Positions 54,873-64,000 are shown, counted from the stretch's first letter. The stretch: 64,000 nt of DNA from Cyanomargarita calcarea GSE-NOS-MK-12-04C (GCA_019359595.1 JAHHGZ010000005.1:62001-126000), one strand, 5' to 3'. The notes: generated by a model not told the origin, from the sequence alone. Program-made: numbers and translations.

Positions 54873-55215
54873 TTCACCAGTTTACATTCCTAAACAGGGC
54901 GATATTGTTTGGATAGATTTTACGCCCCAAGTTGGACGCGAACAAGCGGGTAGGCGACCCGCAATAATAGTTTCACCATTTAAGTATAATCGCCGAGTTG
55001 GATTAACTTTGGTATGTCCTATCACGACAAAAGCCAAGGGATATCCTTTTGAGGTAGCACTTCCAGAGGGTTTAGCAGTATCAGGTGTGGTGTTAGCAGA
55101 TCAGGTAAAATCATTTGATTGGCGAGAAAGAAACGCGGAGTTTCTTTGTAAAGCACCACCCGAAATAACTGTTGAGGTAATTACTATGCTCAGAACTTTA
55201 ATGCCTCTGCCATAA
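54859..55215 (+). CDS. mazF: MazF/PemK-type mRNA interferase toxin
   Basis: The 118-residue protein (GTG start) has the MazF pattern GDIVWIDFTPQVGREQAGRRPAIIVSP, a TLVCPIT strand and a GVVLADQVKSFDWRER loop. It would cleave mRNA at short sequences. It overlaps the upstream antitoxin gene. The pair sits between two remnants of another gene family, suggesting insertion. Confidence 0.9.
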   Translation: MKSSDSPVYIPKQGDIVWIDFTPQVGREQAGRRPAIIVSPFKYNRRVGLTLVCPITTKAKGYPFEVALPEGLAVSGVVLADQVKSFDWRERNAEFLCKAPPEITVEVITMLRTLMPLP

Positions 55216-55250
55216 GTAAATTATTCCTAAAATCCATACTTAATTAGTTT

Positions 55251-55376
55251 TTATATTTGGTACTTTACTCTCCATTCCACTGTGACTAGTGCTTTGATGG
55301 GGGCAATTTCGGCTTGTATTAAGCCTTTTACACCTGTGATGTTCATATGTTCATAAGGGCGATCGGCAATTGGCAT
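55251..55376 (-). pseudogene. Second remnant of the same pentapeptide-type tail
   Basis: A 41-residue frame (ATG 55376) includes HMNITGVKGLIQAEIAPIKAL, clearly related to the remnant at 54483-54602. The two copies flank the MazEF-like pair in the same orientation. Confidence 0.5.
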
Positions 55377-55535
55377 CCTCCTAGTGGACAAAATATTTGA
55401 AATTACACACAATTATTCTCATCTTTAAGCTAAAGAAAAAATCCTCCTTAATAAATATTCAACCTCATACTTACTACTGATGACAAGCACCACTTAGAAA
55501 TGATGTAATAAAAGTACTGTTGCCAGAATATTGGA

Positions 55536-56618
55536 ATGACAGACCGAGTTTTGATTATTGGAGGACGGGGGCGCATCGGTGGTAGTGTCGCTCACGATCT
55601 AGCTACCCACACGCAGGCAGAAATTACCATTACAGGACGCACCTCAGACAATGCCACACCCTATCGCTTTCTGACGCTGGATTTGGCAGATGTGGAGAAA
55701 TTACGACAGGCGATCGCTTCTTCTAATTTAGTAATCCACTGTGCTGGACCGTTTCACTACCGAGACGCCAATGTTCTCAAAATCTGCATCGAAGAGGGTG
55801 TTAACTACCTTGATGTCAGCGACCATCGTTCTTTCACAAGTAAAGCCCTAATATATCACGAGCAAGCCGAAAAAGCTGGGGTTACGGCGATTATTAATAC
55901 TGGTATTTTCCCTGGTATTTCTAATAGCATGGTACGACAAGGTATTGAGCAATTTGATACAGCAGAAAAAATACATTTAAGTTATTTAGTCTCCGGTTCT
56001 GGTGGTGCAGGTGTCACCGTGATGCGAACAACTTTTCTCGGTTTGCAATCCTCTTTTGATGCTTGGATAGATGGTAAATGGCTAACTGTAAAACCTTATA
56101 GTGAAAGGGAAGGAATTAATTTCCCATCTCCTTATGGACGCACTGGAGTTTACTGGTTTGATATGCCAGAAACCTTCACCTTACCCCACGCTTTCCCCGA
56201 GGTGAAAACTGTAATTACCAAATTTGGCTCTGTTCCTGATTTTTACAATCACTTGACTTGGATAGCAGCACATATCTTTCCTAAGTCATGGATGCGAAAT
56301 CCAGGAGCTATTGAATTTTTAGCTTATGTTAGCCATGGAATGACGGATGTGACCAATCGCTTCACTGGAATAGGGGTAGCGGTGCATTCTGAAGTTACCG
56401 GACAAAAAGATGGTAAAACAGCCGTTTATTGTTCGGATTTAGTTCATGAAAATACTTCAGTAGCTTCTGGTTGTGGGACGGGTAGCATTGCTCAGTTATT
56501 GCTAGAAGGTAAATTTAAAAAGCCCGGAGTTTTTCCCGTGGAAGAAGCATTACCGACAGATTTATTTGAATATACAATGCAAAGCCGAAATATCAAAATT
56601 AATCAGAATTGGTTATAG
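55536..56618 (+). CDS. Saccharopine dehydrogenase-like NAD(P)-binding protein
   Basis: The 360-residue protein starts with a Rossmann motif VLIIGGRGRIGGSVAHDL and continues with CAGPFHYRD, GVNYLDVSDH and NTGIFPGISN, as in the saccharopine dehydrogenase/trans-acting enoyl reductase family. The family reduces varied carbonyl or imine substrates; the real substrate is not visible. It stands alone after the MazEF region. Confidence 0.83.
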   Translation: MTDRVLIIGGRGRIGGSVAHDLATHTQAEITITGRTSDNATPYRFLTLDLADVEKLRQAIASSNLVIHCAGPFHYRDANVLKICIEEGVNYLDVSDHRSFTSKALIYHEQAEKAGVTAIINTGIFPGISNSMVRQGIEQFDTAEKIHLSYLVSGSGGAGVTVMRTTFLGLQSSFDAWIDGKWLTVKPYSEREGINFPSPYGRTGVYWFDMPETFTLPHAFPEVKTVITKFGSVPDFYNHLTWIAAHIFPKSWMRNPGAIEFLAYVSHGMTDVTNRFTGIGVAVHSEVTGQKDGKTAVYCSDLVHENTSVASGCGTGSIAQLLLEGKFKKPGVFPVEEALPTDLFEYTMQSRNIKINQNWL

Positions 56619-56754
56619 GAGGAAATTCATATATCCTTTGGTAGAAGCGAAGAATGTAACTAGAAACTTACTATGCCTGTGAGCCTAAAATTAGATCAAG
56701 TCCGTTTGCTCACCGGAATGCACCTACCCTATAAATACGCCCTTGGTGTTTCCG

Positions 56755-56829
56755 TAGCCCACCTTACTGTGGGCTAACCTTCGGGAAAAACGTACGTATA
56801 GCGACACCCTTCTAAGGTGTTGTGGCTTT
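56755..56829. repeat. REP-like unit, inverted sense
   Basis: It contains agcccaccttactgtgggct, then cgtatagcgacacccttct and aaggtgttgtggct, the reverse orientation of the unit at 14412-14511. Upstream at 56711 is caccggaatgcacc, also found at 21799 and 30897. Confidence 0.7.
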
Positions 56830-56932
56830 CACCCGGATAAGCAAAGGACACCCGATGTTCCCGATGTTGGGATGAGGGCTATTGATATGACACACTAAAA
56901 AGGCTCATATTACAAAATCGGAGGGGAATAAT

Positions 56933-57499
56933 ATGCAACGAGTTTTATCATTTTTTCAGCAAGCATTCTGCCGAAACATTCTTGTTTTTGGTTTGATGAT
57001 TTTAACCAGTTTATCAAGTTTATTTATCTTTGTTCAGTCACCTAGTTATGCCACGACAGTAGAAGAATTGAAGCTAAACCCTGAAACGCTAAGTCTGACA
57101 CCAGAGGACAAAACTAACCGAGCTTATGAATATAACCGAGGTGCTGGTGTTGAAGAAGAGATCCGAGAAGAAGCTTATGAACAAGCGCTAAAAGATGGTG
57201 AAAACCTTAACACTAATGGGAAAACAGCTTTGCAGATGGCACAAGAATATAGACCAGTACTTATTTTAGTTGAATTGATGCTTCCTGAACTTGACGGGAT
57301 GAACATTGCCCGTCGTTTGCGTCAGGATGGAAATCCGGCTTTTATTATTGCTTTAACTAGCTTATGTAGTTCTGTTTTCAAAGAGCAAGCGTTATTAGCA
57401 GGTTGTAATGAATATATACAAAAACCTTTTGAAATTGAACAATTAGAAGTTACAGTAGCTCGCTATCTCTCTCTGTCACCTTCTCTTTTTTTATTTTAG
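56933..57499 (+). CDS. Chimeric protein: signal peptide domain joined to a partial receiver domain
   Basis: The 188-residue frame begins with a signal peptide (about residues 1-40, ending SPSYA before TTVEEL) and a small acidic helical segment to about residue 97. It then continues as the later part of a response-regulator receiver: RPVLILVELMLPELDG, an ALTS strand and QKPF (K164). The receiver lacks its first strand and acidic pocket, and the phosphoacceptor Asp is Glu (E114). Its 3' end overlaps the convergent DUF2294 gene by 50 bp. A receiver behind a signal peptide makes no usual sense, so this looks like a recombination product of two genes. Confidence 0.65.
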   Translation: MQRVLSFFQQAFCRNILVFGLMILTSLSSLFIFVQSPSYATTVEELKLNPETLSLTPEDKTNRAYEYNRGAGVEEEIREEAYEQALKDGENLNTNGKTALQMAQEYRPVLILVELMLPELDGMNIARRLRQDGNPAFIIALTSLCSSVFKEQALLAGCNEYIQKPFEIEQLEVTVARYLSLSPSLFLF

Positions 57500-57878
57500 G
57501 GATAGACTCTAAATCCCTAACTTGAGGTACATCTTCTAGAACAAAAATCATCCCGCTTGTGCCACTTTTTAAATCAGTATCGCTTAACAGTGCGGTAACA
57601 TTAACTCCCACCACTTGTTGAATTAATTCAATTAGTTGGGGTTTGATGGCTGCATTTAGCTGCGATCGCAAGTTTCCTGCAAACTCTTCTCGACCAGTAT
57701 TTAGCAATAATTCTTCGCATCGAGTGAGGCTTTTTTCTAAAACTATAGCAAGTTTTTCATCGAAAAACTGACAAATAATTTTTTCTGGTCGCTGTCCTAG
57801 TTTATCTTGATATAAATTTTGGATGCGCTGTGTGAGTGTTCGTTCGGTTTGTCCTCGTGTGGGCTTAGATGCGGTCAT
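57450..57878 (-). CDS. DUF2294 family protein
   Basis: The 142-residue protein matches DUF2294: TLTQRIQNLYQDKLGQRPEKI, a LEKSLTRCEELLL segment and VVGVNVTALLSDTDLKSGTS. The family is found in cyanobacteria and Firmicutes with unknown function. It is 20 bp downstream of nothing on its strand but lies just after the antiporter gene (57899), which is transcribed in the same direction, so the two may be co-transcribed. Confidence 0.85.
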   Translation of the reverse strand: MTASKPTRGQTERTLTQRIQNLYQDKLGQRPEKIICQFFDEKLAIVLEKSLTRCEELLLNTGREEFAGNLRSQLNAAIKPQLIELIQQVVGVNVTALLSDTDLKSGTSGMIFVLEDVPQVRDLESIPKIKKEKVTERDSELL

Positions 57879-57898
57879 AATAAATTATTAAATCCTAT

Positions 57899-59197
57899 CT
57901 ATTCAAATTCATTAATAGTGGCAGGAGGTGTAGCATTTCTCCGATTTGCTATATTGCGTTCATACCATTTCATTAAAGGAGTTGAACTGACTCCATGCAC
58001 AATTACAGAAACAACAATAGTAGTATAAGTTATCCAGGCAATTTCTTCGCCAACTTCGCCTTTTAGACCGTTACCAAAAGCATATGCCAGATAATATAAA
58101 GAACCAACACCACGAATGCCAAACCATCCGATTAACCAGCGAGTTTGCTTCTCCATCTTTCGATGACGCACGTTTGACGAACGCTTACCAATTGTGCTTA
58201 TCCAAGTTCCTAGAGGTCGGATGACTATGAATAGTAATACTACCACTAATAACGATTGAGTCGCATAAGTTAACATGGGTTTAAATAATAAGATTGAACC
58301 CAGTAGTAAAATCGTTGCTACTTCCATCAATTTTTCAATCCGTTCGACAAAGTGTAATTGCGCTAGAGGTTTATCAGGATTTCTTTTGTAGCTACGCTGA
58401 ACAACCAAACCCGCAACAAATACAGCCAGAAAACCGTAACCATTGACAAATTCTGTTAAAGAATAAGTCAGTAAAATTGTACTGATGGCAACAAAATCTT
58501 CCATCAAATCATCAACAGCACGACGTTTTTGGACTTTTTTGTCAATCCAAACTATGGCTTTGGCAACAAGAAATCCCATCACAATTCCAGATGCGATCGC
58601 CCAAACTAAATCAACCAATATCCAATCTTTTAACCAGTTGTTCCAATTGTTATCTTTGAGGGCATGAATTCCGAAATAAACGAAGGGAAAAGCTAAAGCA
58701 TCATTTAAACCCCCTTCGGAAGTCAAACCAAAGCGTAACTCGTCTTCGTCGTGGGTATCAGTTAACTGGACTTCTGACGCTAAAACAGGGTCAGTTGGTG
58801 CCAGTATTGCTCCAAGTAAAACTGACTCTCCCCAATCCATGCCTAAGAATAATTTGCCGACAACAGCTAGGGCAAAAATCGAAATCGGCATCAATAAACC
58901 AATTAGCCGGATTGTGATATCCCAATCTTGAAACTTTAGCGGTCGAACAATTTTCAGACCACAACTAAATACGGAAACAATCACTACAAATTCCGTAATT
59001 CGCTCTAATAACTCAGCATTAAATGCTCCACTACGGCGTAATTCGATCAACCCAAACCCATAGGGACCTAAGATAATACCAACTACTAGATAGATTAGAG
59101 CAAAGGAAAGAGGTAAACGTGAAATCCAACCTGAACCTAGGGTGACAGCTAGTAAGAGTAGACCAATAACAAATAGGTCAATAATATAGACATCCAC
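57899..59197 (-). CDS. Cation:proton antiporter (CPA1/NhaP type)
   Basis: The 432-residue membrane protein has about 12 hydrophobic spans and the antiporter motifs LAPTDPVLASEV (the ion-binding TDP region) and EGGLNDALAFPF. It exchanges Na+ or K+ for protons across the membrane. There is no C-terminal TrkA or regulatory domain. The downstream DUF2294 gene starts 20 bp after its stop in the same direction. Confidence 0.9.
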   Translation of the reverse strand: MDVYIIDLFVIGLLLLAVTLGSGWISRLPLSFALIYLVVGIILGPYGFGLIELRRSGAFNAELLERITEFVVIVSVFSCGLKIVRPLKFQDWDITIRLIGLLMPISIFALAVVGKLFLGMDWGESVLLGAILAPTDPVLASEVQLTDTHDEDELRFGLTSEGGLNDALAFPFVYFGIHALKDNNWNNWLKDWILVDLVWAIASGIVMGFLVAKAIVWIDKKVQKRRAVDDLMEDFVAISTILLTYSLTEFVNGYGFLAVFVAGLVVQRSYKRNPDKPLAQLHFVERIEKLMEVATILLLGSILLFKPMLTYATQSLLVVVLLFIVIRPLGTWISTIGKRSSNVRHRKMEKQTRWLIGWFGIRGVGSLYYLAYAFGNGLKGEVGEEIAWITYTTIVVSVIVHGVSSTPLMKWYERNIANRRNATPPATINEFE

Positions 59198-59486
59198 GAT
59201 AGCGACCGCATTTTTGCTACAAGGGCTTGTAACAAGTTTATAAGCGATCGCTTTTAAAACTAAATCACCTTAGGATAGATTTGTTGGCAATAATTCTCAT
59301 TCATTTATACCTCTCTCAACGAGCGTGAAAATACTCCTAACAGAGTAGTGCTTTTAAAAATTAGATGGTTTTGGCGCTCGCGCAGATGTCAAGAAAACTT
59401 GATAATTTATCTGCGCAATGTTGGCATTTTTATGGAGAATCTGCTGCCAGGTACGTTAAAAAAAAGATTATCCCCTCGACCCAAGT

Positions 59487-59583
59487 CCCTCACCCTAGAA
59501 GGGTGGGGCTATACAGACCAAGCCCACCTGCGTGGGCTAAAATCTTCCTAGAAATCGCAGGTGGCCCTTTTAGGGTGAGGGCT
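59487..59583. repeat. REP-like inverted pair before glcF
   Basis: A unit at 59487-59543 (ccctcaccctagaagggt, ggggctatacaga, agcccacctgcgtgggct) faces a partial inverted mate at 59556-59583 (gcaggtggcccttttagggt). It lies directly at the 3' end of glcF (stop at 59589). It is the same family as around the transposase. Confidence 0.75.
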
Positions 59584-59588
59584 AGTTT

Positions 59589-60944
59589 CTACAACTCCAA
59601 CTTCTCCCCCCGAATTGCACAATCCAACAACTCCATCGGATGCACCACTGAAATCTTCTTACCCTGTCCTTGCAAATGCTTAATAATCTGCAACGAACAA
59701 CCAGGATTCGCTGAAGCAATCAACTCTGCACCAGTATTCAACAAATTCTCCACCTTTTGCCGACCCAATTCCTCAGCAATATCCGGCTGTAACATATTAT
59801 AAACACCAGCACTGCCACAACACAAAGCCGCATCTATCGGTTCCTTTAACTTCACCCCCGGAATTTGCCGCAATAAGTTACGTGGTTCTACACTAATCTT
59901 TTGCCCGTGCAACAAATGACAAGCATCTTGATAAACCATCGTCAGCGGTTTATCGGTCAGCGGTGACAATTTCGTTGTCAACCCAACATTCGCCAAAAAC
60001 TCTTGCACATCCTTTACCTTTGTGGCAAAAGCGATCGCCTTCTCCTTATATTCAGCGTCATCCTCTAATATATGACCGTATTCCTTCAAAGTATGACCGC
60101 AACCGGCAGCATTGATAATCACAAAATCCACATCAGTATCAGCAAAACTATCAATCATCTGCCTAGCCAAAGCCTTAGCTTGTTCCGCTTGCCCTTGGTG
60201 TTCCGGAAGCGCAGCACAACAGCCTTGAGATTTGGGAATAATAACCTCACAACCATTCGCCGTCAACACTCGTACCGTTGCCTCATTCACTGGTGAGAAA
60301 AACAGCCGTTGCACGCATCCCAAAATCACCCCGACTCGATAACGCTTTTCACCAATTGCGGGAATCACATCCGGCAAATTATCCTGAAAAGATTTTAAAG
60401 TAACAAGAGGCAGAATCGACTCCATCGCCGCCAAACGCGGAGAAATTTTCTTTAACAAACCAGTTGCCCTTACCACATAAGGCAAACCCAACCTTTGATA
60501 AATAAACAAAGGAACCAACAGAATCCGTAAAAACTTCGGGTAAGGAAACAGCGAAAAAATCACCCACCGAAAAAAACTATCCAACCAATTGCGGGAATAA
60601 TTCCTAGTAACTTGGTGACGAGTAGCCGAAATCAACTTGTCATACTGCACACCAGAAGGACAAGTAGTCACGCAAGCAAGACAACCCAAACAAGAATCAA
60701 AATGTTCCACCGTCGCATCATTCAGCGCAATCTCCCCCTGATTAATCGCATCCATCAAATAGATTCTGCCCCTCGGAGAATCCATCTCCTTACCAATCAC
60801 CCGATAACTCGGACAAGTAGAAAGACAAAACCCACAATGAACACAACTATCAATCAACTTCGGGTCAGGTGGATGTTCTCCATCAAACCCCTTCAAATTC
60901 TTCAAACTAGCCGTATTATTAACAGAATTTTCTGAAACTTGCAT
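59589..60944 (-). CDS. glcF: Glycolate dehydrogenase/oxidase iron-sulfur subunit GlcF
   Basis: The 451-residue protein has two [4Fe-4S] motifs, CVHCGFCLSTCP (residues 35-46) and CLGCLACVTTCP (near 90), followed by two CCG-type domains (GCCAALPEHQG; CCGSAGVYNML). It carries electrons from glycolate oxidation. It lies 47 bp downstream of glcE in the same direction. GlcD is not in the window. It serves the photorespiratory C2 pathway together with gcvTHP. Confidence 0.92.
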   Translation of the reverse strand: MQVSENSVNNTASLKNLKGFDGEHPPDPKLIDSCVHCGFCLSTCPSYRVIGKEMDSPRGRIYLMDAINQGEIALNDATVEHFDSCLGCLACVTTCPSGVQYDKLISATRHQVTRNYSRNWLDSFFRWVIFSLFPYPKFLRILLVPLFIYQRLGLPYVVRATGLLKKISPRLAAMESILPLVTLKSFQDNLPDVIPAIGEKRYRVGVILGCVQRLFFSPVNEATVRVLTANGCEVIIPKSQGCCAALPEHQGQAEQAKALARQMIDSFADTDVDFVIINAAGCGHTLKEYGHILEDDAEYKEKAIAFATKVKDVQEFLANVGLTTKLSPLTDKPLTMVYQDACHLLHGQKISVEPRNLLRQIPGVKLKEPIDAALCCGSAGVYNMLQPDIAEELGRQKVENLLNTGAELIASANPGCSLQIIKHLQGQGKKISVVHPMELLDCAIRGEKLEL

Positions 60945-60991
60945 TATTTCTCCCTCTTCTTGGCGTTTTGGTGCGTCTGGCAGTTAACTCC

Positions 60992-62272
60992 TTAAATCCC
61001 ACCCACAAAACGACCAGGACTTAAAATATTCTTCCCATCAAACTGCTCCTTAATACCCCTCATCACCCGCAAAGCATTACCCGAATAGCCCCAAACATCC
61101 AACCTTTCCTTCACCTCCACAGGTGCAGAAAGAATACTCAGAAAGCCCCCATAACCCTCAAGACGCGATCGCATCTCCAGAACCCCCACTTCATCCTCAA
61201 ACCTCAACCACCCCAAGCCACTACTAATATGAATCAAACCCCTAAAACCAGCGCTCAACACCTCCACCCCTGCAGTTGGTAATACTCCTATTTTGCAAGT
61301 AATTCCACGAGACGTGCCATCGGAAAACATTTCTTCTCGCAATAAACGCCACAAACCAGCCTCATCCCCTGCCGCATAAACCGCACCAGCCAAACCCAAC
61401 TTTTGCCCCACCTCAAGTAATCTTTGCGACTGCTCCTTCACACTCAGAGCAATACTTTGGAAGCGAACAGCCAATCCCAGCCCACTCCCCAACTCCAACC
61501 CAGACACCAATTGACTCGAAAGCAAATCCGCTTGAGTTGGTGTTAGCGCAGAACTACGGAGAATATCAGCAGCGGCAGATACAGCCTCTGCCGTACCAGT
61601 TAACACCACCGTTGCCGATAATTCGTGCATGGGATACAAACGAAAAGTAACTTGACTTATCGCACCTAATGTGCCGTAAGAGCCAGTAAATAACTTCATC
61701 AAATCGTATCCGGCAACATTTTTTACCACGCGCCCCCCAGCCTTGGCGATTTGGCCATCAGCACGGACAATGGTAATACCGAGTAATTGGTCGCGGACGC
61801 TGTTGTAGCGTTGTCGGAGGGAGCCTGTATCACCTGTCGCCACAATACCACCAATGGTTGCAGATTCTGGCGCAACCGGATCGAGAGCGAGAAATTGGTT
61901 AGTTTTTGCTAAAATTTCTTGGAGGTGGGAAAATTTCATCCCTGCTTCGACGGTAACAGTTAAATCGCCCACCGCATGATCGATCAGTTGCTTCATGCGT
62001 TCTGTACTGACGATGATATCAATATCCTTGACTAAACCACCCCAATTCAGTTTACTACTACTACCGCAAGTGAGGACGTGCCAGTTATTGCGGGATGCTT
62101 CTGTAATAACTTGTGCCAGTTGCTCTTGGGTTTGGGGGTAGACAATGCAACTGTTTTGAGTACCGGAAATTGCTTTTAATATACGTTGTTTGTGACCGAC
62201 TTCGATATTTTCCCAAAGACAGACAGCATTTTCGCCAACGATTGATGCCAAACAAGAAGCGATCGCTTTCAT
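60992..62272 (-). CDS. glcE: FAD-binding oxidoreductase, GlcE-like
   Basis: The 426-residue protein has an FAD_binding_4 domain: VLTCGSSSKLNWGG, LTVTVEAGMKF, LALDPVAPESATIGGIVATGDTG and GGRVVKNVAGYDLMKLFTGSYG. These match the GlcE subunit of glycolate dehydrogenase. It begins the glcE-glcF pair. Cyanobacteria have several related flavoproteins, so GlcE is favoured by the neighbour rather than by a unique motif. The start ATG at 62272 follows a typical AT-rich leader. Confidence 0.85.
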   Translation of the reverse strand: MKAIASCLASIVGENAVCLWENIEVGHKQRILKAISGTQNSCIVYPQTQEQLAQVITEASRNNWHVLTCGSSSKLNWGGLVKDIDIIVSTERMKQLIDHAVGDLTVTVEAGMKFSHLQEILAKTNQFLALDPVAPESATIGGIVATGDTGSLRQRYNSVRDQLLGITIVRADGQIAKAGGRVVKNVAGYDLMKLFTGSYGTLGAISQVTFRLYPMHELSATVVLTGTAEAVSAAADILRSSALTPTQADLLSSQLVSGLELGSGLGLAVRFQSIALSVKEQSQRLLEVGQKLGLAGAVYAAGDEAGLWRLLREEMFSDGTSRGITCKIGVLPTAGVEVLSAGFRGLIHISSGLGWLRFEDEVGVLEMRSRLEGYGGFLSILSAPVEVKERLDVWGYSGNALRVMRGIKEQFDGKNILSPGRFVGGI

Positions 62273-62797
62273 GAGTTTATTTTCGACTCCCTATATCTAA
62301 TTTACTGGTTATAGTCACCAGAATACTGCTGAGTCGGAATTACTCAAACCTCAGGACTCTATGAAGGTTATTAAGTATTCACCACGAGGCGATCGCTAGA
62401 AATTTGACTTAATGTAGCTTTATGGAACGCCATCTTATACCCTAACAGAATTTTGGAGTCCGGTGTGCATAATCGTCAGGGTAATCCAGATGCCGTATTG
62501 ATTTTTCGCTTTTGGTCTTTGCAATCTGGAATGATATCCTACTGAGATCCCAAAGCTTGCTTAGATCCCCGCCAACTTTCACGAAGTCGGGGATCTAACT
62601 CGATTGAACGCAAAAAAATCAACTATTGTAGTTTCAGTCTCCAGCCTTCCTATTATTAATCGCTCAGAAAAACAGTTAAACGGGGAAATTGCTGAGTTTT
62701 TGTTTTTTTCGCTTGAACTTATTAATCTAGTTTTTATCTAAAAAATAAGCTAACTAAACAATAATAAATATTATAGGGATTACGATTAAAAAAAGTA
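62273..62797. other. 525-bp divergent gap
   Basis: It holds the palindrome at 62563-62596 and otherwise no supported gene. Promoters of glcE (minus) and the CBS-PAS gene (plus) should lie here. Confidence 0.4.
62563..62596. repeat. Palindrome agatccccg family member
   Basis: agatccccgccaactttc is followed by acgaagtcggggatct, a stem of about 10 bp with a larger loop, related to the palindromes at 7013, 26664 and 51345 and to the split copy at 30950-31194. Confidence 0.6.
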
Positions 62798-64000
62798 ATG
62801 ATTTGCTGCAACCAGAATGTAGCTTTAGAGATTGCCGCTATGCCCGTCTTAACTCGTGACATTGAAGATTCTATTGTGACAGTGGCCCCGGATACTCCAC
62901 TGATAGATATTATCAGCTTTCTCGGGCAAGTAGAGAAGCTGCCGACTGTCGATAATATTAACATAAACGTGGAATCGCCTAAACTTCTTTCTTTGAACTT
63001 AGGTTACTCAGATTGCGCTTTTGTCGTGCAAAATTGTCAGCTAAAGGGTATATTCACCCTTGCGGATGTAGTGCGGTTAGTTGCGACTGGAGTGAATTTT
63101 GCAGAAGTCAAAATTGGGGAGGTAATGAAAGAGCCAGAAATCACTTTAGAAGAAAACTTTGATATTAATACAACTTTGTCCTTAATGCGCTCTCGAAAGA
63201 TTCGTCATTTGCCAATAGTGAATAATGTGGGGCAACTTTTGGGAGTTGTGACACCAGAAATTATTGCATTGAGATTGCAATCGCAATTGCAAAAAGCTGA
63301 GAATGATTTAAAAATTCAAACTCTAGAAAAAGAGGAATTGCTAAAAGCGAATAAACTTTTGCAGCGGGCAATATGCGATCGCATTGCGACAGAAGCGCAA
63401 CTGCTACAAACAACCTCTGAGTTACAAGAAATTTTTCAAGCATTTCCCGATATCTATTTTCGGCTTGCTTCTGATGGTACAATATTAAGCTATCACGCTA
63501 GAAAAATATTCGATTTGTATCTACCACAAGAAGCATTCCTGGGGAAAAGAATGCAAGATGTTCTCACCTCTGATGTTAGCTACCAGTTCCAACAAGCAAT
63601 TCTCCAGGTACATCAAACAAATTCCCTTGTCGCAATTGAATATTCATTACCTCTCGCAACAGGAGAAAAATCTTTTGAAGCACGGCTTTTACCATCGATT
63701 CAACACCAAATTATCGTTATTATTCGGGAGATAACTGAGCGCAAACAAGCACAAAAAGAATTATTACGGGCAAAAGATGAATTAGAAATCAGAGTATATG
63801 AGCGGACTAAGGAACTAAAAAATACCAATGAACGTTTGCTGCAAGAAATTATTGAACGTCAACGCATTGAAGAAGTACTAAGATATCGAGCCGATTTTGA
63901 AAAACTGATTACAACTATATCAACTCACTTTATTAATCTTGCTCCCGACCAAATTGATAACGGCATCAACCAAGCATTGCACGCAATAGGTGAATTTGCC
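62798..64000 (+). CDS. CBS-PAS sensor protein, 3' end beyond window
   Basis: The frame is open from an ATG at 62798 (an alternative ATG at 62840) to the right edge, 401 visible residues. It has a CBS pair (residues 20-175, e.g. TVAPDTPLIDII and SRKIRHLPIVNNVGQLLGVV), a coiled coil, a PAS domain (about 220-330, FPDIYFRLASDGTIL to IIREITERKQAQ), another coiled coil and the start of a GAF-like region (ADFEKLITTISTHFI). This order is common in large cyanobacterial sensor kinases or cyclases; the output domain is not visible. Confidence 0.85.
   Translation, partial: MICCNQNVALEIAAMPVLTRDIEDSIVTVAPDTPLIDIISFLGQVEKLPTVDNININVESPKLLSLNLGYSDCAFVVQNCQLKGIFTLADVVRLVATGVNFAEVKIGEVMKEPEITLEENFDINTTLSLMRSRKIRHLPIVNNVGQLLGVVTPEIIALRLQSQLQKAENDLKIQTLEKEELLKANKLLQRAICDRIATEAQLLQTTSELQEIFQAFPDIYFRLASDGTILSYHARKIFDLYLPQEAFLGKRMQDVLTSDVSYQFQQAILQVHQTNSLVAIEYSLPLATGEKSFEARLLPSIQHQIIVIIREITERKQAQKELLRAKDELEIRVYERTKELKNTNERLLQEIIERQRIEEVLRYRADFEKLITTISTHFINLAPDQIDNGINQALHAIGEFA

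Overview
The window reads as chromosomal DNA of a filamentous, probably heterocyst-type (Nostocales) cyanobacterium. The evidence is an orange carotenoid protein, a CrtO ketolase, a biliverdin reductase of cyanobacterial type, plant-type ferredoxin, CYP110-like P450s, DUF3611, DUF1350 and Uma2 proteins, many GCGATCGC (HIP1) octamers, and dense intergenic palindromes and heptanucleotide tandem repeats of the kind common in Nostoc relatives. I see no rRNA, tRNA or CRISPR array.

Left part (1-7 kb): an accessory cluster on the minus strand made of pieces of STAND (NACHT plus WD40) proteins on separate genes: a NACHT ATPase with its own N-terminal domain, a two-blade WD40 protein, a 14-blade WD40 protein and a second NACHT ATPase cut by the left edge. 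A PD-(D/E)XK nuclease-like gene lies antiparallel among them, beside a small non-autonomous element with terminal inverted repeats. From 7 to 11.7 kb there is an arsenosugar-type cluster (methyltransferase, DUF2064 transferase, radical SAM ArsS, family 2 glycosyltransferase, ArsM). From 12.7 to 17.7 kb lie gcvT, gcvH and gcvP of the glycine cleavage system.

Middle (18-44 kb): a VapBC-like pair, a rhodanese divergent from a LuxR regulator, a methyltransferase, an SDR, Uma2 and TPR proteins, a pentapeptide-repeat membrane protein, the orange carotenoid protein, an acyl-lipid desaturase divergent from an unusual TetR protein, methionine aminopeptidase, bvdR, petF, a SpoIID-like protein, a sulfiredoxin and Dps oxidative-stress pair, an HTH-GrpE fusion, a STAS/PP2C partner-switch pair and several membrane or unknown proteins. 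An IS200-like Y1 transposase at 44.2 kb is bracketed by inverted palindromic repeats whose relatives are scattered through the window, which is a REP/RAYT layout.

Right part (44.8-64 kb): a non-canonical transketolase-like enzyme, two tandem P450s, a DUF2993 protein, crtO, a papain-fold toxin with a putative immunity gene, a MazEF-like pair between two gene remnants, a saccharopine-dehydrogenase-like protein, a chimeric secreted receiver-domain protein, a cation/proton antiporter, glycolate oxidase subunits GlcF and GlcE, and the start of a CBS-PAS sensor protein cut by the right edge.

Functional threads: photorespiration (glcE/glcF and gcvT/H/P), light and pigment handling (OCP, crtO, bvdR, petF), oxidative stress (srx, dps) and arsenic handling. 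The most unusual signals are the split STAND cluster, palindromic repeats that have become part of coding sequences (the left-edge ATPase, gcvP, a 48-residue gene), two domain fusions (TetR with a recombinase-like domain, HTH with GrpE), the chimeric secreted receiver and the RAYT with its dispersed repeats.
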